35,370 nt of DNA from Candidatus Solincola daggyaiensis (GCA_015711825.1 JACVJD010000024.1:1-35370); one strand, 5' to 3'. Shown: positions 22,110 through 32,416, counted from the first letter of the stretch. Notes: generated from the sequence alone by a model not told the origin. Numbers and translations are program-made.

Positions 22110-23182
22110 TGAGTCTGGCGGTGGAGGAACGGGAGATGGCGGTGGTGGGCAGCGGACCGGCGGGTATGTGCGCCGCCTTGGCCGCCGTGAGAGCCGGAGC
22201 GGACGTGGTGGTGCTGGATGAGAACGAGCGTGCGGGAGGGCAGCTCACCAAACAGATCCACCGCTTCTTCGGCTCGCGGCGCCACGGGGCGGGGAAGCGC
22301 GGGTTCGAGATCGCGGCGGAGCTGGAAAGGGAATGCCGCGGGGAAGGGGTGGAATTGAGGCTCTCCTCCACCGTTTTGGGGTTCTTCCCCGGCGGGGAGC
22401 TGATGGTGGAGGGAGAAGACGGCGTTTACGTCCTGCGGGCCCGCGCCGTGGTGATGGCCACCGGCGCCTCGGAGAAGAGCCTGGCCTTCCCGGGGTGGAC
22501 GCTCCCTGGGGTCATGGGAGCGGGAGCGGCGCAGACTCTGGTGAACCTACACGGCGTGCTGCCGGGGAGAAGAGTGCTCATGGTGGGAACGGGAAACGTC
22601 GGCCTTATCGTCAGCTACCAGTTGCTTCAGGCGGGAGCCGAGGTGGTGGGCATCCTGGATATCTCGGACCGCGTGGGGGGATACGAGGTGCATTACCGTC
22701 GCGTGCGTAGGGAGGGGGTGCCCTTCTATCTCCGCCACCGGGTGGTCGAGGCCCGCGGAGAGGAAGGCGTTGAGGAGGTGCTGGTGGAGGAGGTCGGGAG
22801 AGGAAGGGGTAGGGTCTTGCGCGCCGACGCCATATGTCTGGCGGTGGGGCTTTCGCCTCTGGCGGAGCTGGCGGCGATGCGCGGCTGCCGGATGGTCTAC
22901 AGCCGGGAGCTGGGAGGGTTTTTGCCCTGGCACGACGGGGAGATGCGGACCGACCGGCCCGGGACCTACGTGGCCGGAGACGCTGCGGGGGTGGAAGAGG
23001 CCTCCGTGGCCATGGAGGAGGGGAGGATGGCCGGGATCTCCGCCGTCGAGGACCTGGGTAGAATGCGCGGCGAGGAGGCGGAGAGGGCAAGGAGCGAGGT
23101 GCGGCGTTTCCTCCTGGAATTACGGGGCGGCCCTTACGGGGAGGGAAAGCTGCGGGCGAAGGAGTGCTTGTATTGCGCGTGA
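22109..23182 (+). CDS. FAD/NAD(P)-dependent oxidoreductase, HcnB-like
   Basis: MAVVGSGPAGMCAALAAVRAGADVVVLDENERAGGQLTKQ, TGASEKSLAFPGWTLPGVMGAGAAQTL, YVAGDAAGVEEASVAMEEG. GTG start overlaps the previous stop. Confidence 0.9.
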   Translation: MSLAVEEREMAVVGSGPAGMCAALAAVRAGADVVVLDENERAGGQLTKQIHRFFGSRRHGAGKRGFEIAAELERECRGEGVELRLSSTVLGFFPGGELMVEGEDGVYVLRARAVVMATGASEKSLAFPGWTLPGVMGAGAAQTLVNLHGVLPGRRVLMVGTGNVGLIVSYQLLQAGAEVVGILDISDRVGGYEVHYRRVRREGVPFYLRHRVVEARGEEGVEEVLVEEVGRGRGRVLRADAICLAVGLSPLAELAAMRGCRMVYSRELGGFLPWHDGEMRTDRPGTYVAGDAAGVEEASVAMEEGRMAGISAVEDLGRMRGEEAERARSEVRRFLLELRGGPYGEGKLRAKECLYCA

Positions 23183-23967
23183 ACGAATGCGAGAGCATGC
23201 AGGGCGCGGGCGGCGACCCCTGGTCGTCGGCCTGGGAAAGGGCGGCGAGGGGACCGGTGGCGGTAGTGGACTGCCGCGAGGAGATCCCCTGTAACCCCTG
23301 CGAGGAGGCTTGCGCCAGAGGAGCCATCAAGGTGGGGGAGGACATATGCGCGTCCCCCCGCTTCGACCCCGGCCTGTGCGACGGGTGCGGCAGGTGCGTG
23401 ACCTTGTGCCCGGGCATGGCGGTGTTCTTGCTGGACCGTTCCCATGGAAAGGGGGTCGCCAGGGTCACGGTTCCCTACGAGATGGGAGGGGAGTTGCTGG
23501 AGGGCGGGGAGGCATGGGCGATGGACGAGGACGGAAACGCCCTCGGCACGGCGGAGATCGTCAAGGTGAAAAGGACGGGCGGACGCACGGGAACGCTTCT
23601 GGTGACGGTGGAGGTGCCCGAGGGCTGGGCGCTAAAGGTAAGGGGCGTAAGAGACCGACTAATCTCATTGGAGGCGCCGGAGGAAACGGACGCGGAGCAG
23701 CGGGAAAGGGATTATCACCTCTGCAGGTGTGAAGAGATAAACGTCTCCGACGTGAGGGGACAAGCGGGGTGGTTCAACAGCCTGCGTGCCCTGCGGCGCT
23801 ATTCCCGGGCGGGGCTCGGCTACTGCCAGGGCAGGTTCTGCCAAGACCTGTTGCGGAGGGAGCTGGCTCAGACGCTGCATGCCGGGGAGGGAGAGGTCGG
23901 CGCCTTCAAGGTTCGTCCGCCGGTAAGGCCGGTGAAGTTGGGAAGATTAGGGGGAGAAGATGCCTGA
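23179..23967 (+). CDS. 4Fe-4S dicluster + BFD-like [2Fe-2S] protein
   Basis: CNPCEEAC...CDGCGRCVTLCP, C-terminal LCRCEEINVSDV...GLGYCQGRFCQDLL. GTG start overlaps the upstream stop. Confidence 0.85.
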   Translation: MNECESMQGAGGDPWSSAWERAARGPVAVVDCREEIPCNPCEEACARGAIKVGEDICASPRFDPGLCDGCGRCVTLCPGMAVFLLDRSHGKGVARVTVPYEMGGELLEGGEAWAMDEDGNALGTAEIVKVKRTGGRTGTLLVTVEVPEGWALKVRGVRDRLISLEAPEETDAEQRERDYHLCRCEEINVSDVRGQAGWFNSLRALRRYSRAGLGYCQGRFCQDLLRRELAQTLHAGEGEVGAFKVRPPVRPVKLGRLGGEDA

Positions 23968-25132
23968 GGTATCGAGCTCGGAAGTGGTGATCATAGGGGG
24001 CGGTGTGATCGGCGCCGCCATAGCTTATTACCTCTGCAAAGAGGGCGCTGAGGTCATGATGGTGGAGGAAGACGACCTCGCGAGCGGGGCTTCCGGCGCT
24101 TGCGACGGCTTCGTGTCTCTGCAGACGAAGCAGCCCGGCGTGCATCTCGATCTGGCGCGCGAAAGCGTGGCGCTTTTCCCGGAGCTGGCCGAGGATCTGG
24201 ACGACGACATCGAGTACAACCCTTGCGGGGGCATGATGCTGGCGACGATGCCGGAGCAGCTCAAGGAGCTGAAGGCGAGGGCGAAAAAGATGAAAGCCGC
24301 GGGGTTGGAGGTGGAGATGCTCACCCCTGCGGATCTGAAATCCCGTCTGCCGGAGGTGGGCAAGGAGATCAAGGGCGCTTCCTATTGCGCCCAGGACGCC
24401 CAGGTGAACCCCATAGCCCTCACCCTGGGGCTCGCCCGCAAGGCTCAGGATATGGGGGCCATCATATTAAGGGGCACCAAGGTGGAGAACATCGTGGTCA
24501 CCAACAACCGCGTGCGTGAGGTGCATACCAGCAGCGGAAGCATCCACTCCAGGCGCGTGGTCTGCGCCGCGGGCACGGGATCCAACCAGATAGGGAAGAT
24601 GATCATCGTGGACATACCGGTGATGCCTCAGCGCGGTCAGATCCTGGTCACCGAGCCCAGGGAGCGTATGTTGGACGTGATCCTGTACGGCGCCGAATAC
24701 CTCGGGACCAAGGGAGGCATCACGGAATTGATGCCCAGGGATGAGGAGGCGGCAAAGCTCGGCCTCGGTTTCACGGCGGAGCAGACCGCCAGCGGCAATT
24801 TCCTCCTGGGAAGCACGCGCGAGTTCGCGGGAGCAGACGCCAGCACCACTCCGGAGGCCATGAACGCCATCGCCAAGAACGCCATGTATTATCTTCCTTG
24901 GATAAAAGAACTGGACGTCATCCGCTCCTTCGCCGGGCTGCGCCCCTGTTCGCCCGACGGCCTTCCCATCCTGGGGACCGTCAAAGGGGTCAAGGGCTTC
25001 TTCATCGCCACCGGCCATTCCGGGGACGGCATATGCCTCGCGCCTATTACCGGCAAGCTCCTCAGTGAGCTGATCCTGGACGGAGAGACCAGCCTGGACA
25101 TCGAACCGTTTTCCCTCTATCGCTTCAAGTGA
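23960..25132 (+). CDS. FAD-dependent amine oxidoreductase (DAO family; sarcosine oxidase beta / HcnC / proline dehydrogenase beta-like)
   Basis: SEVVIIGGGVIGAAIAYYLCKEGAEVMMVEEDDLASGASGACDG and C-terminal GLRPCSPDGLPILGTVKGVKGFFIATGHSGDGICLAPITGKLL. Confidence 0.9.
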   Translation: MPEVSSSEVVIIGGGVIGAAIAYYLCKEGAEVMMVEEDDLASGASGACDGFVSLQTKQPGVHLDLARESVALFPELAEDLDDDIEYNPCGGMMLATMPEQLKELKARAKKMKAAGLEVEMLTPADLKSRLPEVGKEIKGASYCAQDAQVNPIALTLGLARKAQDMGAIILRGTKVENIVVTNNRVREVHTSSGSIHSRRVVCAAGTGSNQIGKMIIVDIPVMPQRGQILVTEPRERMLDVILYGAEYLGTKGGITELMPRDEEAAKLGLGFTAEQTASGNFLLGSTREFAGADASTTPEAMNAIAKNAMYYLPWIKELDVIRSFAGLRPCSPDGLPILGTVKGVKGFFIATGHSGDGICLAPITGKLLSELILDGETSLDIEPFSLYRFK

Positions 25133-25482
25133 GGGGGAGCGTTTCCTTCCTCCTTTGCCGCCCTTGCGTGCATGGAACGCGGCGCCTTGAAACATGGCGG
25201 TCTATAAATGAGCGCCCTGGGGGCGATCACCTTCCGGGCCCGGCTCCCTCAACGGCTTGCAGGCGAGGAGATCACGGAAAGCGATCACGCCCTCCGACGG
25301 GAGAGATGGCGGTTATGGTTGCCGCGCTGCGGGTCATCTATAATCGTATGGAAATGCGGGAACCGTCCTTAAGCCGAGGGGAGGGGCGAGTCGATTAGGG
25401 ATGGTATGAGGATCGAGTCCGAATCCGGGCGGCTGCGCCGTTCGGAGAAGGGATTTGAGAAGGATCCTGCGAGGAGGGATTT

Positions 25483-27030
25483 TTGAGAATCCTGTTCGTT
25501 TACCCCGACTACAAGGTGAACCTGGATCCCCGTGACGGGCGTATGCTGGGAGTGGAGGAGGGCGGCTGGTACATGGAGGGGATAGCCAGCCTGTCCGCGG
25601 TACTCAAGCAGTCAGGGCACGAGGTCTTTCTCTACCACCTTACCTCTCCCGCCACGAGGGAGGATTTCCAGGCGGAGCTGCGCCGCCATGCGCCGGATCT
25701 CATGGGCTTCGTGACCATGACGCGTGAATATCCGCAGGTTAAGGAATACGTGCTCTGGGCCAAGGACGCCGTCGATGTTCCGGTGATCTGCGGCAGCTAT
25801 CACCCCACCACCCTGCCCGAGGAGGTCATAGCCACGGAGGGCGTGGACATGCTCTGCAGGGGCGAGGGTGAAGCGGCGGTCATGGAGCTGGTGAGCAAAA
25901 TGGATGCGGGCGAGGACTACCGTGGCGTGGAGAGTATCTGGGTGCGGGACGGAGAAGGGGTGCGGCGCAATCCCGTGCGGCCGCTCATCGAGGATATAGA
26001 CACGCTTCCCTTGCCCGACTTCGGGGTATTCGATTTTCGCAAGCTGCTCTCCTCGCGCATCAACACCGGGGTGGTTATCCTCTCGCGCGGGTGCCCTTAC
26101 AGCTGCACCTATTGTTCCAATAAGAGGATGCGGGACATCTACCCCAACAAGAGCCGCTACTCCCGTTTTCACAGCCCCGAATACAGCATCGAGTACCTGA
26201 GGAAACTCCTTGCCGCCTATCCCCGCATCGAGTACCTGAATTTCCGCGACGACATCCTGCCCTGGAAGGGGGGGTGGCTGGAGCGCTTTACCGAGCTTTA
26301 CCGCAAGGAGATCGCCCTGCCCTTCATCTGTAACTACCGTGCCAACCTGGTCACCCCGGAGATCGTGCGCATGTTGCGCCGGGCCGGCTGCTACCAGATG
26401 TTCTTCGGGGTGGAAAGCGGCAACGACTTCATACGCAACCAGGTGCTGAACCGCCACATGAGCCGGGAGAAGATAGAGCAGGCCTTCGACGCCTGCCGGG
26501 AGGCGGGGATAAAGACGGTCGCATACAACATGGTGGGATTGCCCTACGAGGACAAGTCGAGGGTCCTGGACACCATCAAGCTCAACGCCCGCATCAGGGC
26601 GGACCATTCCCTCAGCCCGGTTTATTATCCCTATCCGGATACCCCCCTCTTCGATACCGCGGTAAGAGAGGGATGGGTGCCGCCGGTTTACGATTACCGC
26701 GAGGACCGTTTCGTCGATCAGCCCACCTTGCCTCGCGAGCAGTTGTATTTCGCCCGTTATTATTTCCGCACCTTCGTGAGGATATATCGCCGGCTGGAGA
26801 GGCTTCCCGCCCCCGTCGGCCACAGGCTGGAAAGCGTCGTGGACGCCTTGTTCGTGAGCCCACACCTTCCCCACCAGGCCCTGGTGACGGCGGCGAGGAA
26901 GGCCGAAGCGGCTAGGGAGCGGAGCAAGGAGCTCCTGCGGCGTCGTTTCCCCCGCCTGTTCCTGTGGATAAGGGACCGCGTGCGGGGGGTTGAAAGAAGT
27001 GATGATAGCCTCGGCCCAAACTCCCCGTAG
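25483..27030 (+). CDS. B12-binding-domain radical SAM protein
   Basis: MRILFVYPDYKVNL..., GEGEAAVMELV, SRGCPYSCTYCSNKRMRDIYP (CxxxCxxC). TTG start with gaggaggg SD. Confidence 0.88.
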   Translation: MRILFVYPDYKVNLDPRDGRMLGVEEGGWYMEGIASLSAVLKQSGHEVFLYHLTSPATREDFQAELRRHAPDLMGFVTMTREYPQVKEYVLWAKDAVDVPVICGSYHPTTLPEEVIATEGVDMLCRGEGEAAVMELVSKMDAGEDYRGVESIWVRDGEGVRRNPVRPLIEDIDTLPLPDFGVFDFRKLLSSRINTGVVILSRGCPYSCTYCSNKRMRDIYPNKSRYSRFHSPEYSIEYLRKLLAAYPRIEYLNFRDDILPWKGGWLERFTELYRKEIALPFICNYRANLVTPEIVRMLRRAGCYQMFFGVESGNDFIRNQVLNRHMSREKIEQAFDACREAGIKTVAYNMVGLPYEDKSRVLDTIKLNARIRADHSLSPVYYPYPDTPLFDTAVREGWVPPVYDYREDRFVDQPTLPREQLYFARYYFRTFVRIYRRLERLPAPVGHRLESVVDALFVSPHLPHQALVTAARKAEAARERSKELLRRRFPRLFLWIRDRVRGVERSDDSLGPNSP

Positions 27031-27097
27031 GCGAGGGGCGCCTTCGGTGGCATCAAGGCGGGGCGGCGGCGATTTGCCGTAAGCGAAGGGGTGCACC

Positions 27098-28219
27098 ATG
27101 GCCGATTGCGTGAGTTGCGGCAGAGAGATCCCGCCCGGCAAGTTGTTTTGCGACGATTGCTACCTCAGGATGAAAGGCAGGATGGGCCCGCGCAGGAAAA
27201 GCGAGACGGCTCCCGAGGCGGGTGTGGCGGCGGGCCCCCACTACCGTGCCTCGGCTACCGCAGCGGGTGGAGAAAAGCCGCAGGAGACCATCACCGTGCT
27301 GGGAGAGGCGGGGACGCCCCGGGGTGGGGTGGCGAAGGGGGAGCTGACCCCGGCTTCCCAGAAAAAAGTGGTGTCCATGAGGCCGCGGGCGGAAACGGCG
27401 ACGAGGGAAAAGGGCAAGAGCAGGAACGCGAAAAGGTTCACCATCACCATAACCTTCAGCGAAAAGACCTACGAGCGCATGGCCAGGTTGAGGGCGCGGC
27501 TTAAGCGCGAGGGCAGGAAGAGAGGTGAAAAGGCCTCAGGCGAGGCCGCCGCCGCGTCCGCGGCGCGAAGGAGAAGAAAAAGGGGTCCCTACGGCAGGCC
27601 TTTGCTGAAGGCGGTGGAAAGCTCCGGGAACGCTGCGCGGGCGTCGCGGGGGGGATTCCTGGGGTGGATACTTTATCGCCGACGTCCCTGGGACAGGGGA
27701 GACGGCTTCGCCGCGGCCGGCGCCACCTGCGGCACGGCCTTGGTGCTGGCTTTTTGCTTCCTGGAATGGGTGAGGGTGCATTGGGTCTCCCAGAGCGGAG
27801 CATCCCTGCAGGTGGTGGGGGTCAAGGGAACGCAACTCGGCGCTCCCGTTTACGTGTCCATGATCGCGGCTGCCTTGGCGTGGTGCTTCATGGTCGCCGG
27901 CTTGTTATGGGGAGGAGAGAGGCTGAAGGTGGATTTCGGGGTGGTGATGCTGCTTGCGGGGCTGGTGGTGATCCCCCTGGTTTTCGTGGCCTTGTCCAAC
28001 AACACGGGAGTATATAACGCCGCCACGGAGGTCATGCGGAGCAAGGGGGTGCCGCTGCCCGCGGAGGCATCAGGTTACGAGAGGCATGCCTCTTGGCCCG
28101 CCTATCTCATGGTGCTGGCGGGGCTGTCCCTCTCGTTTTCGGGGCTGGTCAGGCTTTCGGAACGCAGGGCGAAGGCGCCGGTGGAGGGGAAGCCGGACGA
28201 AAGAAGAAAGGTGCCTTAA
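27098..28219 (+). CDS. Zinc-ribbon multi-pass membrane protein of unknown function
   Basis: N-terminal CVSCGREIPPGKLFCDDCY, basic low-complexity linker, C-terminal hydrophobic segments. Confidence 0.7.
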   Translation: MADCVSCGREIPPGKLFCDDCYLRMKGRMGPRRKSETAPEAGVAAGPHYRASATAAGGEKPQETITVLGEAGTPRGGVAKGELTPASQKKVVSMRPRAETATREKGKSRNAKRFTITITFSEKTYERMARLRARLKREGRKRGEKASGEAAAASAARRRRKRGPYGRPLLKAVESSGNAARASRGGFLGWILYRRRPWDRGDGFAAAGATCGTALVLAFCFLEWVRVHWVSQSGASLQVVGVKGTQLGAPVYVSMIAAALAWCFMVAGLLWGGERLKVDFGVVMLLAGLVVIPLVFVALSNNTGVYNAATEVMRSKGVPLPAEASGYERHASWPAYLMVLAGLSLSFSGLVRLSERRAKAPVEGKPDERRKVP

Positions 28220-28220
28220 A

Positions 28221-28613
28221 GTGGAAGAGGCATATCGTCTTCTCAGCGAGGCGAGGGCGAAGTTGGGCGAGCGCAGGCACCATGACGCCGTTTCCTTGCT
28301 CGAGAGAGCCAAGGCCCTCGAGCCCGGGCGCGGGTCCATCGTGGAGGCGCTGGCCATAGCCTATTTCAACAGCGGGAGACACGAGCTCGCCATGCGCGAG
28401 TTCGAGGAAGCCCTGGAGATCGACCCCACCAACCATTTCGCCCGTTATGGGCTGAGCCGATGTCTGCGCAGCGCAGGCCGGCTGGAACATGCCATCGGAC
28501 AGGTAAAGCTGGCTATGGCCATGGCCCCCGAGGTGGAGATCTACGGCAGCGCGCTGCGGCGTTACCAGCATGAGCTGGGATCGACCGGGCCGGCTGCGGA
28601 AAGCGAGGCCTGA
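28221..28613 (+). CDS. Small TPR protein
   Basis: GTG start directly after the previous stop; AYFNSGRHELAMREFEEALEIDPTNHFARYGLSRCLRSAGRLEHAI. Confidence 0.75.
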   Translation: MEEAYRLLSEARAKLGERRHHDAVSLLERAKALEPGRGSIVEALAIAYFNSGRHELAMREFEEALEIDPTNHFARYGLSRCLRSAGRLEHAIGQVKLAMAMAPEVEIYGSALRRYQHELGSTGPAAESEA

Positions 28614-28619
28614 AGGGAC

Positions 28620-29408
28620 ATGGCGACCATAGATCGCTACCAGGCGTTATTCATGGACATGGACGGCGTGATCTACCTCGACCGCGAGCCCATTCCGGAT
28701 GCCGTGGAGTTCATCTCCACCGCGCGCGCGGCGGGAAAGCGCCTGCTCTTTCTCACCAACAACTCCAGGCTCACCCGAGGCCAGTACCGCGAGAAGCTGG
28801 TCGGAATGGGGGTGGAGGCACGCGAGGACGAGATACTGACCTCGGCCGCGGCCACGGCGGATTTCCTGCTTGAGAACTACGAAGTGAAGGGAAAAAGGGC
28901 CTTTTTCATCGGGGGCCGGGGCCTGGAGGAGGAACTTGGCCGCACCGGCCTGGCTCTCCTGGCGGGAGAGGAGGGCAGAGAGGCCGACTTCGTGGTGGTG
29001 GGCTGGGACACCGAGCTCACCTACGATAAATTGCGCGTGGCGTGCCTGGCCCTGCACTCCGGGGCGGTGTTCGTGGGCACCAACGCCGACGCTACCTTCC
29101 CCGCCCCTGACGGATTGTGGCCGGGAGCGGGATCCATCCTGGCCGCCCTGGAGAGGGCAGCGGGGAGGGAGGCGCTGGTGGTGGGAAAGCCCAACCCCTA
29201 CATGCTTGAGACGGCGCTGGGGCGGGCGGGAAGCAAGGCGGATGCCACTCTCATGATCGGTGACCGGCTGGAGACGGATGTGCTGGGGGGGTGGAGGGCG
29301 GGTCTGGACACCTGCCTCGTGCTCACGGGGGTGGCCGCAAGGCATGACCTGGAAGGCTTCACGCCCCAGCCGGACATGGTGGTAGAGAGCCTGCGGGAGC
29401 TGCTGTGA
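28620..29408 (+). CDS. HAD-IIA family hydrolase (NagD-like)
   Basis: FMDMDGVIYLDREPIPDA, LFLTNNSRLTR, VGKPNPYMLETAL, LMIGDRLETDVLGGWRAGLDTCLVLTG. Confidence 0.9.
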   Translation: MATIDRYQALFMDMDGVIYLDREPIPDAVEFISTARAAGKRLLFLTNNSRLTRGQYREKLVGMGVEAREDEILTSAAATADFLLENYEVKGKRAFFIGGRGLEEELGRTGLALLAGEEGREADFVVVGWDTELTYDKLRVACLALHSGAVFVGTNADATFPAPDGLWPGAGSILAALERAAGREALVVGKPNPYMLETALGRAGSKADATLMIGDRLETDVLGGWRAGLDTCLVLTGVAARHDLEGFTPQPDMVVESLRELL

Positions 29409-30127
29409 GGCGTGAAAGGGCGAGGGAGTGGACGCAGCTGCTTTACCGAAGATGGCTGCCGCCGGGACCCGACGCCCATACCACCTACCTCTATCTAGCG
29501 CGTCAACACTGCCCGCCGGGGGGAAGAGTGGTCGATCTTGGATGCGGGAAGGAGGATTACCTCTCGAGCCTGGAGGACCTCGCGGGAGAGATAGTGGGGG
29601 TTGACGCGAGACCGGTAGGGGGCCTATATCGCTCCTACCTGCAGGGGGATCTGGAGGGGACGCTTCCCCTTGAGAAAGGAAGCTTCGATCTTGCGGCATG
29701 CAAGTTCGTTCTCGAGCACCTGGAGGACCCGTGGGCTTTCCTGCGCGGAGTGCGCGAGGCGCTTGCGCCGGGCGGAAAGCTGCTCATCCTCACCGCCAAT
29801 ATCCTATATTATCCCTACGGCGTAAACTTCATGCTCTCTAGGATACTGCCCCAGGAGACCCGCATGCGCCTGGTGAGGCGTTTGAGCGGGCGGGAAGCGG
29901 AGGAGGTCTTCCCGGTGCGTTATCGATGCAACACCCCCCGCGCCCTGGGCGCGGCGATGAGGGCGGCGGGGTATGAAGTGTTGCATCTGCGGACCTACCC
30001 GGATTATCTGGTGGGCGCCTTTAACCGTCCCCTGGGTGCGCTGGCGGTGGCATACGAAAAAGCCGTTTCGCTCCTGGGCTTGGAGGGGGCGGGGGGCTTC
30101 ATGGTGGCGCTGGGGCGCCGGATTTGA
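29405..30127 (+). CDS. Class I SAM-dependent methyltransferase
   Basis: RVVDLGCGKEDYLSSLEDLAGEIVGVDA, KGSFDLAACKFVLEHLEDPWAFLRGVREALAPGGKLLILT. Confidence 0.85.
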   Translation: MRRERAREWTQLLYRRWLPPGPDAHTTYLYLARQHCPPGGRVVDLGCGKEDYLSSLEDLAGEIVGVDARPVGGLYRSYLQGDLEGTLPLEKGSFDLAACKFVLEHLEDPWAFLRGVREALAPGGKLLILTANILYYPYGVNFMLSRILPQETRMRLVRRLSGREAEEVFPVRYRCNTPRALGAAMRAAGYEVLHLRTYPDYLVGAFNRPLGALAVAYEKAVSLLGLEGAGGFMVALGRRI

Positions 30128-30294
30128 GGAAGGAAGGGATGATGCCGGCTCCCTTTTACCGCATCAAGGCTCAGGAGGCGGGATTGTTTTTCGGATGCCT
30201 TCGAGGAAGCAACCGTATCCGCTTTCAACAACGGTTTAAAGCGGCGGCGCAAGACGGTGCCGGCCCGGGCACGCTCCCGTGGAGGGATTAGGCG

Positions 30295-31077
30295 ATGCTG
30301 CCCCTTTTCGACCGCAATCCCACCCGCAGGACGCCGGGCGTCACCCTTACCCTCATATTCGCCAACCTGGCCCTTTTTCTCTTCATGCTCACCCTCTCGC
30401 CCACGCGTTACGACGCCTTTCTCTACCGCTATTCCGTGGTGCCCTGGGAGATCGTGCATGCCGCTCCCCTGCCTTACCCCGCGCTGCAGCAGCTTTTCTC
30501 CGGGCCCCTTCCCGAGGTGTCCGGGAAGGCTGTATACCTTACCTTGCTCACCTCGCTTTTCCTGCACGCGGGATGGCTGCATGTGCTGGGAAACATGCTT
30601 TTCCTCTGGATATTCGGGAACAACGTGGAGGACGTCATGGGCCACCTCGGGTTCGCGGCCTTCTACCTCCTGTGCGGTGTTTTCGGCACCCTGGCGCATG
30701 TGGCCGTCTATCCCCAGAGCTTCAACCTCCTGCTGGGGGCGAGCGGGGCTATCTCGGGGGTCATGGGGGCATACCTGATCCTCTACCCGCGCGCATGGAT
30801 CTTCACCTGGGTGGTCATAGTCATCCTTCCCGTGCCCGCCTTCGTGGTCATCGGGGCCTGGATCGCCCTTCAGGCCGTGCAGGGGTTGACATCGGTGAGT
30901 GTGGGCGCGGGCGGCACGGCCTGGTTCGCGCACCTCGGCGGCGTGGCCATGGGAATGATGATCACCGCCGCCCTATACCCGGTGCTGAAGAGGAGGAGGG
31001 ATCGCCTTGCGCTGCTTCCGGAGTCTCACTGGTGGCAGCGGGGAGGAGGGATGGACCCGATGAACGGACCCTTCTAG
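30295..31077 (+). CDS. Rhomboid-family intramembrane serine protease
   Basis: LTSLFLHAGWLHVLGNMLFLWIFGNNVED, LLLGASGAISGVMGAY (GxSG), WFAHLGGVAMGM. Confidence 0.9.
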   Translation: MLPLFDRNPTRRTPGVTLTLIFANLALFLFMLTLSPTRYDAFLYRYSVVPWEIVHAAPLPYPALQQLFSGPLPEVSGKAVYLTLLTSLFLHAGWLHVLGNMLFLWIFGNNVEDVMGHLGFAAFYLLCGVFGTLAHVAVYPQSFNLLLGASGAISGVMGAYLILYPRAWIFTWVVIVILPVPAFVVIGAWIALQAVQGLTSVSVGAGGTAWFAHLGGVAMGMMITAALYPVLKRRRDRLALLPESHWWQRGGGMDPMNGPF

Positions 31078-31387
31078 CCCGACCGCGCGGGCGGGAGGCG
31101 CCGAGCCCGCAACGCGGTGGTTTATGGTAAAAGGGGGCCGTTTAGCGGCTATGGTCACGGCGCGGGCGGGCCATCGCGGGTACGAGCGGGCTGCGAGCAG
31201 AGAAGGGCGGGGGATATACCCCGGGAGGCAAAGCGTTGCCGGTCATGGTTCCCCGTCGGTGACGCGGTTAAGGCGTATGGCAGGAATTATAGCCCGCGGC
31301 CTGCCAGAGGCCTTACTGTGCGACCGGCCTGCGCCGGCCATGGGGGATTTGCGCGGCGCGAGGAATAACCGCCGAGGCGGCAGAGGA

Positions 31388-32416
31388 TCACTTGTCGGCG
31401 GCGAGCAGGATGGGATAAGGGTTGATGGCCGCTCCGCCGCCGGGGTGGATCTCGAAGTGCAGGTGAGGAGGCCCCCCCACCGCGTTGCCCGTATCGCCCA
31501 CGTAGCCGATAACCGTGCCCGCCGTCACGTGCCCCGTGGCCCCGAAGCGCTGCAGGTGCATGTAGTAGTAAACGTTGCCGTCGTCGCCCGCGAGGCGCAC
31601 GTAAAGACCGGCGTTCTTGCCCTCTCCCTGGTTGACGGTCCCCGAGACGCATGCCACGCAGGGGGTGCCCATGGACGCGAACACGTCACATCCCTGGTGC
31701 AGATGGCCGCGCCGGGGAGCGTGCCAGTCATTGGAATATGAGTGTGGGCCGTTCACCGGGAATATGAAGTTGCCTATGGGGGTCATCTTCGGGGTTCCGC
31801 CCCCGCCCGACTGCGCCAGCAGCTGCAGGATCTCCTTGTTCACCGTCTCGAGATATTTTTGCTGCTCCTGCAGGGAGGCCTCCATGGCCTGCCGCTTGGC
31901 GTTGACCGACCCCACCAGCTGCATCTGACGGGCCTCTTGCTCCTCGAGCAACCGCTGCCGCTGCCCGATCTCGTCGCGCAGCCGCTTCATCTCCCGGAAG
32001 ATCTCGTTATCGCGGCTTCCGATGTAGGTGAAGAAATCGTAGCGCGAGAGGAGGTCGTCCAGGCTGGTGGCCTCGATGAGCACCTCGAGAGAGGTTATTT
32101 CTCCCGACTTGTATATGGACCGCAGCCTCTCGTTGAGGATGGTGCGCGCGCGCTTGTAATCGGCCTGGGCCTTTTCCAGGGCCAGCCGGTTCTCCTCCAC
32201 CTGGGAGCGTATGAGCTCATACTCGTTTACCGCGACGGTATATTCCTGGGCCAGCCTCTGCGATTCCGTCTTCATGCTCTCGATCTGCCGGCGGACACGT
32301 TCCGCTTCCGCCTGCTTCTCCTCCAGGGTGGCCGCCCCGGCGTAAAGGGGGATCATGGCCATGACCAGCACACACGAGGTCATCGCCGCCGCGATGCGAA
32401 GATACCTGAGCGCCAA
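31388..32416 (-). CDS. M23-family metallopeptidase with N-terminal coiled coil (EnvC/NlpD-like)
   Basis: Coiled coil then RRGHLHQGCDVFASMGTPCVACVSGTV...YYYMHLQRF...GNAVGGPPHLHFEIHPGG. Confidence 0.88.
   Translation of the reverse strand: MALRYLRIAAAMTSCVLVMAMIPLYAGAATLEEKQAEAERVRRQIESMKTESQRLAQEYTVAVNEYELIRSQVEENRLALEKAQADYKRARTILNERLRSIYKSGEITSLEVLIEATSLDDLLSRYDFFTYIGSRDNEIFREMKRLRDEIGQRQRLLEEQEARQMQLVGSVNAKRQAMEASLQEQQKYLETVNKEILQLLAQSGGGGTPKMTPIGNFIFPVNGPHSYSNDWHAPRRGHLHQGCDVFASMGTPCVACVSGTVNQGEGKNAGLYVRLAGDDGNVYYYMHLQRFGATGHVTAGTVIGYVGDTGNAVGGPPHLHFEIHPGGGAAINPYPILLAADK

Noticed and set aside
25612-27141. 509-aa minus-strand ORF antisense to the radical SAM gene
   Set aside because: No recognisable motifs; the plus-strand frame has clear radical SAM signatures.
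31110-31300. Possible c-di-GMP-I-like riboswitch (GGGAGGCAAAGCG...)
   Set aside because: Only a short match; the first conserved strand is missing and the only gene immediately downstream is on the opposite strand.
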